A DNA stretch of 64,000 nt from Cellulomonas chitinilytica (lineage in GTDB: Bacteria; Actinomycetota; Actinomycetes; Actinomycetales; Cellulomonadaceae). The number at the start of each line of letters is the position of its first letter. Within the stretch, counting starts at the first letter, position 1. The position numbers and the translations under genes were made by a program. A model generated the notes under the pieces. That model saw only the letters and a program-made list of their open reading frames with translations. It was not told the DNA's origin and did no database searches. Positions 9,393 through 17,859 of this stretch are shown in pieces. The stretch is taken from the NCBI RefSeq assembly GCF_016862675.1, contig NZ_BONK01000004.1, positions 310,001 through 374,000 on the forward strand, in the 5' to 3' direction.

Positions 9393-10028
9393 ATGAAGCT
9401 GAACCCGCCCCCGAACTGGCCGACCCCCGCCGAGGGCTGGCCCACGGACCCGTCGTGGACGCCCGACCCGTCGCTCCCCGAGCCGCCCCCCGGCTGGCAG
9501 CTGTGGGTCGACGACGACGCGCCGGTCGCCGGTGAGGTCGCCGAGGGCACCCGGCACCACAAGCAGGCCGTCGGGGCGTTCTGGTTCGGCGTGCTGCTGT
9601 TCCTCGGCGGCGCGATCTCCACGTACATCGCGTCGGGCGCCAGCGGCGGGGTCATCTGGTACGGCGGCATGATCTTCGGCGCGGTGCTGCTGTTCCGCGC
9701 GTTCGCCGCGTACCGGTCGTCGCGCAAGGAGGGTGCGCCCGCCCTGGGCGTGCTCGGCAAGGTCGCCGCGGTCGTCGGGGTCGTCGCGTGCCTCGGCACC
9801 GGCATCACCGCCGTGAGCGCGCTGATCGGGGCGGAGACCGTCGCGCAGGGTGTCGGCTCGTGCTGGGCGGTCGACGACGAGGACAACGCCCTGCCGGTGT
9901 CGTGCGACGACGAGCACCAGTTCAAGGTCGCCGCCGAGCAGGTCGACCCCGAGCAGTGCCCGGAGGAGTCGGCCACCTACCTCGAGAGCGACGACGGCGA
10001 CAGCGTCCTCTGCCTCGTCCAGGACTGA
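9393..10028 (+). CDS. Membrane protein with Pro-rich N-terminus and Cys-containing exported tail
   Basis: 211 residues in three parts. A Pro/Trp-rich cytoplasmic N-terminus ([25 protein letters not shown]) is followed by two or three hydrophobic segments (about 60-150), then a C-terminal region beginning VGSCW with four cysteines (SCW, VSC, EQC, VLC) that could form disulfides outside the cell. The tail ending in SVLCLVQD matches the tail of the protein at 13741-14769 (TYLCLVP), so the two are paralogues. The function is unknown. A strong hairpin terminator follows. Confidence 0.75.
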   Translation: MKLNPPPNWPTPAEGWPTDPSWTPDPSLPEPPPGWQLWVDDDAPVAGEVAEGTRHHKQAVGAFWFGVLLFLGGAISTYIASGASGGVIWYGGMIFGAVLLFRAFAAYRSSRKEGAPALGVLGKVAAVVGVVACLGTGITAVSALIGAETVAQGVGSCWAVDDEDNALPVSCDDEHQFKVAAEQVDPEQCPEESATYLESDDGDSVLCLVQD

Positions 10029-10034
10029 CCGCGC

Positions 10035-10072
10035 CGGACGGGCCCGTCGCGCACGTGCGACGGGCCCGTCCG
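10035..10072 (+). terminator. Perfect 16-bp GC stem-loop
   Basis: A CGGACGGGCCCGTCGC arm at 10035-10050 pairs perfectly with 10057-10072 across a 6-nt loop. It starts 7 nt after the stop of the preceding gene and has no U tract, as is common for terminators in high-GC actinobacteria. Confidence 0.8.
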
Positions 10073-10139
10073 TGCGTCCTGCCGCCCGTGTGCGGCCCCG
10101 AGGCCACCCGCCTACCCTGGACGGCGGGGGTGAGCGACG

Positions 10140-10331
10140 ATGCACGCTGAGGTCGGTGACAAGGTCGTCATGCACGGCCGGACGGTCGGGACGGTGACCC
10201 GGTCGGGGACGGTCGTCGAGGCGCGCGGGCAGGACGGCGCACCGCCGTACCTGGTCCGCTTCGACGACGGGCACGAGGCCCTCGTGTTCCCGGGGCCGGA
10301 CGTCCACGTGGAGCATCCCGCGGCGTCCTGA
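10140..10331 (+). CDS. DUF1918 small protein
   Basis: A 63-residue protein that is essentially one DUF1918 domain: it begins VGDKVVMHGRTVG, and the core is R.G.VVEARG..G.PPYLVRFDDGHE with a terminal FPGPDVHVEH. This is an SH3-like beta barrel common in actinobacteria, with no established biochemical role. TACCCT (10113-10118) is a plausible -10 element, giving a short leader. Confidence 0.88.
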   Translation: MHAEVGDKVVMHGRTVGTVTRSGTVVEARGQDGAPPYLVRFDDGHEALVFPGPDVHVEHPAAS

Positions 10332-10388
10332 CGCGCGAGCCACCACAGGAGCTCGAGGGCGAGCCTCACCCGCCGCACCGGTCGTCGG

Positions 10389-11840
10389 TCAGACGTCGGG
10401 CGGTGAGTCCGGGCGCGCGTGGGCCGCCGCCGGCGGGCCGTTCCGTGGCATGGACGCGGCGGCGAGGAGGGTGCCGACCGCCACGACGGCCACCGCGACG
10501 AACGCCGCCGTCACCGCCTGCTGGAACAGGTCGGGCGCCTGCGTGGCGTCGAGCCCGTCCATGTGCCCGTTGACGAGCGCGCCGAGCGCCGCGACGCCGA
10601 CGGCGCTGCCCATCGACCGGGCGAACAGGTTGGCGCCGGTGACGACGCCGCGCTCGCTCCACCCGACGCTCGCCTGCGCCGCGATGAGGCTGGGCGTGGC
10701 GACGAGCCCGAGGCCGACCCCGATCAGGAAGCAGCACAGCCCCACGACCCACAGCGTCGGCCGGGCGGACGTGAGCGCCAGCGTCGTGGCTCCCACCACC
10801 ACGACCGACGTGCCGATGAGCGCGGTCGTCCGGAACCCGAGCCGCAGGTACAGGCGGCCCGACTGGGACGCGCTGATCGGCCAGCCGATCGTGAGGGTCG
10901 CGAGCGTCAGCCCGGAGACCAGGGGCGTGACGTGCAGCAGCGCCTCGAGGTAGCTCGGCACGTACGACGTGAGGCCGAGCAGGACGGCCCCGACGCCGAC
11001 CCCGACGAGGGCGGTGGACCGCAGCAGCGGCCGGGAGAACACCCACAGCGGCAGCACCGGCTCGGTGGCCCGCCGCTCGACGAGCACGAACCCGACCAGC
11101 AGCACCGCGGCGACGGACAGGGACACGATCGACGGCGCCGACGCCCACGCCCACGCGTTCCCGCCCTCGAGGAGCCCCAGGATGAGCAGGCTGAGCCCGG
11201 CGGTGAGCAGGGCGCCGCCCGTCCAGTCGATGCGGTGCCGGGTGCGTTCCACGGTCTCGTGCAGGTACCGGACGAGCAGCGACGCCGCCGCGACGCACAG
11301 CGGGATGTTCACGAAGAAGATCCACCGCCACGACAGGTACTCGGAGAACACCCCGCCGAGCGTCGGCCCGACGACGGACGACACCCCCCACACGCTCGCG
11401 ATGTACCCCTGGGCCTTGGCCCGCTCGGCGACCGTGTAGATGTCCCCCGCGATCGTCACCGCCATCGGCTGCACCGCACCGGCGCCGAGCCCCTGCACCG
11501 CCCGGAACGCGATGAGCGCCGGCATGCTCCACGCGACCCCGCAGAGCACCGACCCGACGAGGAACAGCCCGATGCCCACGAGGATCACGGGCTTGCGGCC
11601 GACGGTGTCCGCGAGCTTGGAGTAGATCGGGACGGACACGGCCTGCGTGAGCAGGTAGATCGAGAACAGCCACGGGAAGGACGTGAACCCGCCGAGGTCC
11701 CGGACGATCGTCGGCACCGCCGTCGCGAGGATCGTCGCGTCGATGGCGACGAGGCCGGTGGTCGTCATGATGGCGACGAGGATCGGGCCGCGGTCGGACC
11801 GGAAGCCGACGCTCGCGCGCGTCACAGGGGCGGTGCTCAC
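10389..11840 (-). CDS. MFS multidrug exporter, DHA2 (EmrB/QacA) family
   Basis: A 483-residue, 14-helix proton-coupled exporter. Family motifs are visible: TTTGLVAIDATILATAVPTI in helix 1, LADTVGRKP (motif A), FRAVQGLGAGA (motif B) and SVVGPTLGGVFSEYLSWRWIF (motif C). The GTG at 11838-11840 has a GGAGG ribosome site. It is divergent from the S33 peptidase gene, with 57 bp shared between starts. The drug or metabolite exported cannot be told from sequence. Confidence 0.93.
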   Translation of the reverse strand: MSTAPVTRASVGFRSDRGPILVAIMTTTGLVAIDATILATAVPTIVRDLGGFTSFPWLFSIYLLTQAVSVPIYSKLADTVGRKPVILVGIGLFLVGSVLCGVAWSMPALIAFRAVQGLGAGAVQPMAVTIAGDIYTVAERAKAQGYIASVWGVSSVVGPTLGGVFSEYLSWRWIFFVNIPLCVAAASLLVRYLHETVERTRHRIDWTGGALLTAGLSLLILGLLEGGNAWAWASAPSIVSLSVAAVLLVGFVLVERRATEPVLPLWVFSRPLLRSTALVGVGVGAVLLGLTSYVPSYLEALLHVTPLVSGLTLATLTIGWPISASQSGRLYLRLGFRTTALIGTSVVVVGATTLALTSARPTLWVVGLCCFLIGVGLGLVATPSLIAAQASVGWSERGVVTGANLFARSMGSAVGVAALGALVNGHMDGLDATQAPDLFQQAVTAAFVAVAVVAVGTLLAAASMPRNGPPAAAHARPDSPPDV

Positions 11841-11884
11841 TCCACCTCCAGGTCGATGCACCGTGCAGGTATTCCCGCCGACCG

Positions 11885-11890
11885 TAGGCT
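11885..11890 (+). promoter_or_regulatory. -10 element TAGGCT of a leaderless transcript
   Basis: TAGGCT ends 7 nt before the GTG (11898) of the S33 peptidase gene, and no ribosome site is present. Transcription should start at or next to the G of the start codon. Confidence 0.6.
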
Positions 11891-11897
11891 GACCGGC

Positions 11898-13196
11898 GTG
11901 GACCAGCAGCGCGAATATCGGATGACCGGGTTCGTCGTGCGGGAGCACCGGGTGCCGGTGCCGGTGGACTGGACGGACCCGGCGCGGTTCGGGTCGATCG
12001 ACGTGTTCGTCCGGGAGCTCGTCGACCCGCTGCGGGCGTCCGAGGACCTGCCGCTGCTGCTCTTCCTGCAGGGTGGCCCCGGCGGCCAGGGTCCGCGACC
12101 GCTCGGCGGCGGGTGGGTCGCGAAGGCGCTCGAGAAGCACCGGCTCGTGCTGCTCGACCAGCGGGGGACCGGCCGCTCGTCCCGGGTCGACGGTCGCAGC
12201 ATCGCCCGGTTCGACGACGCCGCCACCGCTGCCGACTACCTCGCGTGCTTCCGCGGCGACGCGATCGTCTCCGACGCCGAGCACGTCCGCGCCACCCTGT
12301 ACGGCGGCCGGACGTGGGCGACGCTCGGCCAGTCCTACGGCGGCTTCCTCACGCTCACCTACCTGTCCCGTCACCCCGAGGCCCTCACGGCCTGCTACGT
12401 CACCGGCGGCCTCCCGGGGATCACGGCCGACGCCGAGGCCGTCTACCGGCACACGTTCCGTCGTCAGGCCGCCCGGAACAACGAGCTCGCCCGCCGGCAC
12501 CCCGGCGACGTCGTCGCGCTCGGCGCGCTCGCGGACCGGCTCGCCGGCGGCGGCGTCGTGCTGCCCAACGGTGACCCGTTCACGCCCGAGCGGCTCCAGA
12601 CGCTCGGCATGGGGCTCGGCATGAGCACCGGGATCGACGAGGTGCACTGGCTGCTCGACACCGCGCTCGACGACCACGGGGAGCCCGCGCCCGGATTCCT
12701 CGCGAACGTCGCGCACCAGACGTCGTTCGACACCAACCCCCTGTACGCGGTGCTGCAGGAGGTCATCTACCACCAGGGCGAGCGGTCCGGCGGCTGGGCC
12801 GCGCAGGCGGAGCTCGAACGGTGGGAGTGGTTCGCGTCGTCCGCGCGTCCGCTGCTGCTCACGGGGGAGGCGATGTTCCCGTGGATGTACGAGCAGCACG
12901 CCGCCCTGCGGCCGTTCCGGGACGCCGCGCACCGGCTCGCCGAGCGCCGCTGGTGGCCGGACCTGTATGACACCGACCGGCTCGCGGCCAACGAGGTGCC
13001 CGTCGCGGCCGTGCAGTACTACGACGACCCGTACGTGGACCTCGACCTGGCCCTCGCGACCGCCGACGCCGTCGGCAACACCCAGGTGTGGATCACGAAC
13101 GAGTTCCTGCACGACGGGCTGCGGGCGTCCGGGGACGTCATCCTGCCGCGCCTGCTCGACCTCGCCGCCGGGACGTGGTCGGTGACCGGGCGGTAG
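11898..13196 (+). CDS. Alpha/beta hydrolase, prolyl aminopeptidase-like (S33)
   Basis: A 432-residue S33 peptidase likely to release N-terminal proline from peptides. Motifs in order are the oxyanion-region LQGGPGGQGPRP (about residue 57), DQRGTGRSS, the nucleophile elbow GQSYGGF with the catalytic Ser (about residue 147), and a late His in NEFLHDGLR. The length is normal for actinobacterial S33 proteins without a signal peptide, so it is cytoplasmic. The GTG at 11898 is favoured by a TAGGCT hexamer 7 nt upstream. An ATG at 11922 is the alternative. Confidence 0.9.
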   Translation: MDQQREYRMTGFVVREHRVPVPVDWTDPARFGSIDVFVRELVDPLRASEDLPLLLFLQGGPGGQGPRPLGGGWVAKALEKHRLVLLDQRGTGRSSRVDGRSIARFDDAATAADYLACFRGDAIVSDAEHVRATLYGGRTWATLGQSYGGFLTLTYLSRHPEALTACYVTGGLPGITADAEAVYRHTFRRQAARNNELARRHPGDVVALGALADRLAGGGVVLPNGDPFTPERLQTLGMGLGMSTGIDEVHWLLDTALDDHGEPAPGFLANVAHQTSFDTNPLYAVLQEVIYHQGERSGGWAAQAELERWEWFASSARPLLLTGEAMFPWMYEQHAALRPFRDAAHRLAERRWWPDLYDTDRLAANEVPVAAVQYYDDPYVDLDLALATADAVGNTQVWITNEFLHDGLRASGDVILPRLLDLAAGTWSVTGR

Positions 13197-13274
13197 GCAG
13201 GGCGAGGCCGCCCCGATGTCGGTGGTCGGGGCGACGATGGACCGACCACTTGCCGCGCACACGGAGGCATCGTC

Positions 13275-13658
13275 ATGGAGTTCAGGCTGGAGCTCGTGTT
13301 CGTCCCGGTCAGCGACGTGGACCGGGCCAAGACGTTCTACGCCGACCAGGTCGGGTTCCACGTCGACCACGACCAGACGGTCAGCGACGACCTGCGGTTC
13401 GTCCAGCTCACCGCCCCCGGGTCGGCGTGCTCGATCGCCATCGGCACGGGACTCATCGACACGGTCCCCGGGTCGCTCAAGGGGCTGCAGGTCGTGGTCG
13501 ACGACGCCGACGCCGCGCGGGAGTTCCTGATCGAGCGGGGCGTCGAGGCGTCGCCGGTGCAGGACCTCGCGTGGGGGCGGTTCACGGGGTTCAAGGACCC
13601 CGACGGCAACGAGTGGACGATCCAGCAGCTCCCGGCCTGGCGGGGGTCGGCGGGCTGA
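13275..13658 (+). CDS. VOC (glyoxalase/bleomycin-resistance fold) family protein
   Basis: A 127-residue single VOC domain with two beta-alpha-beta-beta-beta modules: LVFVPVSDVDRAKTFYADQVGF at the start and GRFTGFKDPDGNEWTIQQL at the end, with the expected Glu/His-type metal positions. It could be a dioxygenase-like enzyme, a lyase or an antibiotic-binding protein. The sequence does not decide. An AGGCATCGTC stretch before the ATG is a poor ribosome site. Confidence 0.85.
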   Translation: MEFRLELVFVPVSDVDRAKTFYADQVGFHVDHDQTVSDDLRFVQLTAPGSACSIAIGTGLIDTVPGSLKGLQVVVDDADAAREFLIERGVEASPVQDLAWGRFTGFKDPDGNEWTIQQLPAWRGSAG

Positions 13659-13689
13659 ACGGTGCGTCCGCAGGACGGGACCGGAGCCC

Positions 13690-13709
13690 TGACCTGCGCG
13701 GCAAGGTCA
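13690..13709. promoter_or_regulatory. Dyad TGACCT-N8-AGGTCA before the DUF2510 gene
   Basis: A perfect six-base inverted repeat (13690-13695 and 13704-13709) lies 31 bp upstream of the GTG at 13741. The position fits an operator. No cognate regulator is adjacent. Confidence 0.35.
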
Positions 13710-13740
13710 AGATCGGCCCTCGGCGTGCCGACGGATCGGT

Positions 13741-14769
13741 GTGGACGGTGAGACGGGCGTGCCCGCCGGGTGGTACGACGACGGCACGACGCCGGGCGTC
13801 CGGCGGTGGTACGACGGCTCCACCTGGACCGAGCACGTCCGGCCGGTCGACGGGCCGGTCGCCACGCCGGCGGCCCCGGCCCGGCACGTAGGTCAGGTCG
13901 CACCGCAGCCCACGGGGCCGGTCGCGGCGGCGTCGCAGGGGTGGTCGCCCGGGACGCTCGACCCTTCTCTCGACCTGCCCCCGGTCACGCACGACGCCGC
14001 CGTGCCCGCGTGGGCCGGCGCGCAGCACACCCCCGTCGAGAGCACCATCCGTACTTATGGCGGTCCCGGTGCGCCGGTCGGGCGCCCCGGCGGGGGCGTG
14101 TCACCTGGTGCTGCCGCGCCCGGCGCCCCGGTCGGGTTCGGCACCCCCGTCGGCTTCGGCAGCACCAGCGGGTTCGGCACCCCCGTCGGCTTCGGCAGCC
14201 CCGCCGGGATCGGAGGGCTCGGCGACGCCGGGCACCACCGGTCGTGGTCGATCGGCCAGTTCTGGGCCGGTCTCGGGGTCCTGACGCTCGGCGGGGTCAC
14301 GGGTCTCCTGGCGGGCGGATCCCACGGCGGGGTCGTGTGGACGGGCGGTCTCGTGACCGGGACGGTGCTCCTCGTCCGCGCGGGCCTCTCGTTCCGGTCC
14401 GCGAGAGCCGCCGGGGCACCGGCGCCCAGCGGGCCGGGGATGGTGGTGGCGGCCCTCGGGACGCTCGTCGCGGTCGTCGTCGGCGTCAGTGGCCTGCTCC
14501 ACTCCACGTCAGGCCTCGGCGTCGGTCCGTTCCGTGGGCTGCCGGGGCCGGTCGCGGGGTCGTGCTGGCGGACCGTGTCGGAGGCCGCGTCGCGGGCCGA
14601 CGTCAGCGAGGTCGTCGAGGTGCGGTGCTCGGGCGTGCACGACTTCACGGCCCGGCTCGCCACCCCTGACCCGGCGGCGTGCCAGCTCCTGACGGAGACC
14701 CTGCTGGACCTGGACGACGGCACCTACCTGTGTCTCGTCCCGACGTCGACCGGCGGCTCCCCGACCTGA
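13741..14769 (+). CDS. DUF2510-containing membrane protein with Cys-rich exported tail
   Basis: 342 residues. The N-terminal DUF2510 module reads PAGWYDDGTTPGVRRWYDGSTWTEH. A low-complexity Gly/Pro linker follows, including repeated PVGFG units, then two or three membrane segments (about 175-250) and a tail beginning AGSCWRTVSEA with further Cys. Layout and tail match the 9393-10028 protein, so this is an expanded paralogue. DUF2510 domains often occur at the cytoplasmic end of actinobacterial membrane proteins. The role is unknown. The GTG start overlaps no neighbour. Confidence 0.8.
   Translation: MDGETGVPAGWYDDGTTPGVRRWYDGSTWTEHVRPVDGPVATPAAPARHVGQVAPQPTGPVAAASQGWSPGTLDPSLDLPPVTHDAAVPAWAGAQHTPVESTIRTYGGPGAPVGRPGGGVSPGAAAPGAPVGFGTPVGFGSTSGFGTPVGFGSPAGIGGLGDAGHHRSWSIGQFWAGLGVLTLGGVTGLLAGGSHGGVVWTGGLVTGTVLLVRAGLSFRSARAAGAPAPSGPGMVVAALGTLVAVVVGVSGLLHSTSGLGVGPFRGLPGPVAGSCWRTVSEAASRADVSEVVEVRCSGVHDFTARLATPDPAACQLLTETLLDLDDGTYLCLVPTSTGGSPT
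14134..14205 (+). repeat. Two near-identical 36-nt coding repeats
   Basis: Units at 14134-14169 and 14170-14205 share 30 identical bases (GGGTTCGGCACCCCCGTCGG onward) and encode GFGTPVGFGS-type repeats in the linker of the DUF2510 protein. The period is a multiple of three, so copy-number change would keep the frame. Confidence 0.7.
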
Positions 14770-14782
14770 CGGACGTCGCGCG

Positions 14783-15193
14783 TCAGTGCATCCAGGGCGT
14801 GTACGTGACGCCGACGAGCAGTCCCTCGGGGCTGAGCAGGCGGGCCGTCGTCTGGCCCCAGGGCTCCTCGGTGGGGTCCTTGAGCACCCGGTGACCCTGG
14901 GCGCGCAGCTCGGCGACGGCGGGCGCGATCTCGTCGACCGAGCCGAGGTCGAGCTCGAGCCACGCCTGCGGCTCGGGGACGTCGGCCGGCCACTGCGGGG
15001 TGCCGAACGTGGACTCGGCGGCCTGCGCGAGCGGCCACAGCGCGAACGCCTTGACGCCGTCGAGGGTGTCGTTCGTGAGGTAGCCCGGCGCGGGCTCCTC
15101 GAGCTCGATCCCGAGCCCGTCGGACCAGAACGCGCGGGCGGCGGCACCGTCCCGGGTGACCGGGCCGAACCCGGCGACGAACGCGACCTTCAT
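14783..15193 (-). CDS. VOC family protein
   Basis: A 136-residue VOC-fold protein: MKVAFVAGFGPVTRDGAAARAFWSDGLGIE opens the first module, and RLLSPEGLLVGVTYTPWMH closes the second. The AAGGAGGG ribosome site is one of the strongest in the window. It is convergent with the DUF2510 gene. The reaction is unknown; such proteins range from glyoxalases to dioxygenases. Confidence 0.85.
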   Translation of the reverse strand: MKVAFVAGFGPVTRDGAAARAFWSDGLGIELEEPAPGYLTNDTLDGVKAFALWPLAQAAESTFGTPQWPADVPEPQAWLELDLGSVDEIAPAVAELRAQGHRVLKDPTEEPWGQTTARLLSPEGLLVGVTYTPWMH

Positions 15194-15342
15194 GGCGATC
15201 CCTCCTTCGGCTGACGTCCCGACGCTAGCCACGGCCGCCCACAGCCGCACGGACGGGCCGCCGAGCCGACCACAGCACAGCGTGTGCACAGACCTTTCAC
15301 AACCGGATCTCCGGACCGCCCACGCGCAGGAGCCGTCGTCGA

Positions 15343-15348
15343 TAGCGT
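15343..15348 (+). promoter_or_regulatory. -10 element TAGCGT, leaderless LCP gene
   Basis: TAGCGT ends 6 nt before the ATG at 15355, with no ribosome site between, so the LCP mRNA should start at the AUG. Confidence 0.55.
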
Positions 15349-15354
15349 GGCGCG

Positions 15355-16620
15355 ATGCCCGTCCGCCACCGGCGTCTGCCCCGTGACCTGCGGCCACGCC
15401 ACTCCCGGTCCGTCCGGACCCACGGCGTCGCCCGCGGCTTCGCCCTCGTCCTCCTCGGCACGGTCGTCTTCGGCGCGAGCGGGGTGGCGGCGGTCGCGCT
15501 GAAGATGACGTCGAACATGGACCACTTCGACATGGACGGGCTCGTCGCGGCGTCGGCACCGGCCGAGACCAAGGCACCGGACCCCGACGACCCGAACGCG
15601 GGCACGCCCGTGAACATCCTGCTCATCGGCTCCGACCAGCGCGACGGCGCGAACGCGGCCATCGGCGGGGCCGACAAGACCATGGCGTCGGACACGACGA
15701 TCGTCGCGCACATCTCCGCGGACCGGACCCGCGTCGAGCTGGTGTCGATCCCCCGCGACTCCATGGTGCGCATCCCGTCGTGCCTGTCGGCGGACGGCAA
15801 GACGTCGAAGGCGCGGGCGAGCTCGCAGTTCAACGGTGCCTTCGCCATCGGGTGGCAGCTCGGCGGTGACATGCGGACCGCGGCGGCGTGCACCGTCAGC
15901 ACGGTGCAGGAGAACACCGGCCTCACGTTCAACCACGTGGTGATCGTCGACATGGCCGGCTTCCAGCAGATGATCGACGCGGTCGGCGGCGTCGACCTCT
16001 GCATCCCGGCACCGATGTCGGACAGGTACACCGGCCTCGAGATCCCGACCGCGGGGATCACGCACCTGGACGGCGTCACGGCGCTGCAGTTCGCCCGCGC
16101 GCGGCACATCAAGGGCACCGACGGCTCCGACCTCACCCGGATCGGGAACCAGCAGCGGCTGCTCTCGGCCGTGATGTCGACGGTGCTGTCGAAGAACATC
16201 GTCACCGACGTGCCGCAGCTGCTGTCCTTCCTCTCGGCGGCGACGGGCTCACTCACCGCCGACAGCGACCTCACGCCGCAGGTCATGCTCGGGCTCGCGT
16301 ACAGCGCCCGCGGCCTCGGTGCGGGCGGCATCACGTTCATGACGATCCCGAACGCCCCGGACCCGGCGGACGGCAACCGAGTGGTGTGGACGAACGACGC
16401 CGCCACGGTCTGGTCGAACCTGGTGCAGGACCTGCCCGCGGTGGCCACGGAGGCCCCCGTGGTGCCGGACACCCCCGTCACAGCCCCGGGGACGGCGCCC
16501 GAGGCGCCGACCACGGCGGAGACGACCGCGCCGCCCGTGGTACCCGCCCCGGTGGAGACCAAGAAGGCCGGGCGGGAGCCGTTCTCCGCGGACGACGTCA
16601 CGGCGACCTGCGCCGCCTGA
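15355..16620 (+). CDS. LytR-CpsA-Psr (LCP) cell-wall glycopolymer ligase
   Basis: A 421-residue membrane-anchored ligase that attaches undecaprenyl-linked glycopolymers to peptidoglycan outside the cell. After a basic N-terminus and one membrane helix (about 28-50), the LCP domain shows VNILLIGSDQR (catalytic Asp/Arg), DTTIVAHISADR, SIPRDSMV, DAVGGVDLCIP, and LQFARARHIKGTDGSDLTRIGNQQRLL with the conserved Arg residues. The tail is a Pro/Thr/Ala-rich stretch. Convergent with the UDG gene, 3 bp apart. Confidence 0.95.
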   Translation: MPVRHRRLPRDLRPRHSRSVRTHGVARGFALVLLGTVVFGASGVAAVALKMTSNMDHFDMDGLVAASAPAETKAPDPDDPNAGTPVNILLIGSDQRDGANAAIGGADKTMASDTTIVAHISADRTRVELVSIPRDSMVRIPSCLSADGKTSKARASSQFNGAFAIGWQLGGDMRTAAACTVSTVQENTGLTFNHVVIVDMAGFQQMIDAVGGVDLCIPAPMSDRYTGLEIPTAGITHLDGVTALQFARARHIKGTDGSDLTRIGNQQRLLSAVMSTVLSKNIVTDVPQLLSFLSAATGSLTADSDLTPQVMLGLAYSARGLGAGGITFMTIPNAPDPADGNRVVWTNDAATVWSNLVQDLPAVATEAPVVPDTPVTAPGTAPEAPTTAETTAPPVVPAPVETKKAGREPFSADDVTATCAA

Positions 16621-16623
16621 CGG

Positions 16624-17370
16624 TCAGCCCGCCGACGCTCCCGCGAGGTCATGGGCGCGCAGCAGCACCGCGTCGAGCATCGCCGGGGTCAGCCGGCCGG
16701 TGAAGGTGTTCTGCTGGCTCACGTGGAAGCAGCCGAGCAGCACCACGCTCGCGTCGCCCCGGTGCAGCCGGACCTCGGCGCCGTGCCCGAAGCGAGGGCG
16801 CGGCCGGGGGACGTCCCAGCCCTGCTCGTCGAGCGTGGCGAGCACCGCCTGCCAGCCGAACCCGCCGAGCACGAGGACGACGCGCGGCGCGACGAGCTCG
16901 ACCTCCCGTCCGAGGAACGGCCCGCACGTGCGGCGCTCCTGCGGGGTGGGGGCGTTCGCGGGCGGTGCGCACCGCACGGGGGCGGTGATGCGGACGTCGG
17001 TGAGGACGAGGCCGTCGCCGTCCCGTACGGACGTGGGCTGCGACGCGAACCCGGTGCGGTGCATCGCGGCGAACAGGAAGTCGCCCGAGCGGTCGCCGGT
17101 GAACATCCGGCCGGTGCGGTTCGCACCGTGCGCGGCGGGTGCGAGGCCGACGACGAGCACCCGGGCCGCCGGGTCGCCGAAGCCCGGGACCGGCCGGGCC
17201 CAGTACGTGTCGTCGCGGAACGCGGCGCGCTTGGTGACGGCGACGGTCTCGCGCCACTCGACGAGCCGCGGGCACGCGCGGCAGGTCGGGACGACGGCGT
17301 CGAGCGCCGCCAGGTCGGGTGCGTCCGCGGCGGCGCGGGCGACGTCGCCCGCGCTCGTGGGTCCTGTCAC
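16624..17370 (-). CDS. Uracil-DNA glycosylase, family 5 (UdgB type)
   Basis: A 248-residue Fe-S uracil/hypoxanthine-DNA glycosylase for base excision repair. It has the cluster ligands CRACPRL and the later Cys pair (VRCAPPAN and RRTCGPF). The active-site motif is [21 protein letters not shown]; the Ala-rich GLAPA form, lacking the acidic residue of other UDGs, marks family 5. The C-terminal motif is [13 protein letters not shown]. The GTG at 17368-17370 overlaps the stop of the upstream LOG-like gene by 3 nt within GTGA, so the genes should be co-translated. Confidence 0.93.
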   Translation of the reverse strand: MTGPTSAGDVARAAADAPDLAALDAVVPTCRACPRLVEWRETVAVTKRAAFRDDTYWARPVPGFGDPAARVLVVGLAPAAHGANRTGRMFTGDRSGDFLFAAMHRTGFASQPTSVRDGDGLVLTDVRITAPVRCAPPANAPTPQERRTCGPFLGREVELVAPRVVLVLGGFGWQAVLATLDEQGWDVPRPRPRFGHGAEVRLHRGDASVVLLGCFHVSQQNTFTGRLTPAMLDAVLLRAHDLAGASAG

Positions 17371-17846
17371 GTCCCGCCGACGATCTCGTCGACCGCGGCC
17401 AGCGCCTCGGCCACGGAGCCCGCCCGGACGGGCGTCGGACCGGGTTCGGACCCGTCGGCGGCGAGCACCCGCCAGCCGTCCAGCGCCACCACCGGGACAC
17501 CCGTGCGCAGCGCCAGCGCGACCTCGGACAGCGTGCCCCACGAGCCGCCGACGCTCAGCACCACGTCGCTCGAGCGCACGAGCAGCGCGTTGCGCATCTC
17601 GCCCATCCCCGTCGGCAGGGCCACCGTGAGGTGCGGCGACCCGTCGGCCCGGTCGTTCCCGGGCAGCAGCCCGACGACGACCCCGTCGCCGTCCCGGACC
17701 CCCGCCGCGACCGCGTCCATGACGCCGCCGAGCCCGCCGCACAGCACCACGTGCCCGCGGCCGGCGAGCCCACGGCCGAGCTCCCGGGCGTCCTGCTCGT
17801 CACGGGCGCGCGCGGAACCCGGTCCGACGACCCCGACGTAGGCCAC
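17367..17846 (-). CDS. TIGR00725/LOG-like Rossmann protein
   Basis: 159 residues: [11 protein letters not shown] at the N-terminus, [20 protein letters not shown] with the PGG-like nucleotide-binding loop, then [23 protein letters not shown], in which GGxGTxxE is the family catalytic/binding motif. Related LOG proteins release cytokinin bases from nucleotides, but this shorter group is biochemically uncharacterised. It is often annotated 'lysine decarboxylase-like', which is probably misleading. It sits 13 nt after the Sua5-like gene with a GAGGT ribosome site, forming a three-gene operon with udg. Confidence 0.85.
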   Translation of the reverse strand: MAYVGVVGPGSARARDEQDARELGRGLAGRGHVVLCGGLGGVMDAVAAGVRDGDGVVVGLLPGNDRADGSPHLTVALPTGMGEMRNALLVRSSDVVLSVGGSWGTLSEVALALRTGVPVVALDGWRVLAADGSEPGPTPVRAGSVAEALAAVDEIVGGT

Positions 17847-17859
17847 GGCACCGGACCTC

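Noticed and set aside
10389-13370. 993-codon minus-strand frame joining the MFS gene to the strand opposite the S33 peptidase
   Set aside because: The upstream half is the complement of a well-supported peptidase gene; the GTG at 11840 has a good ribosome site.
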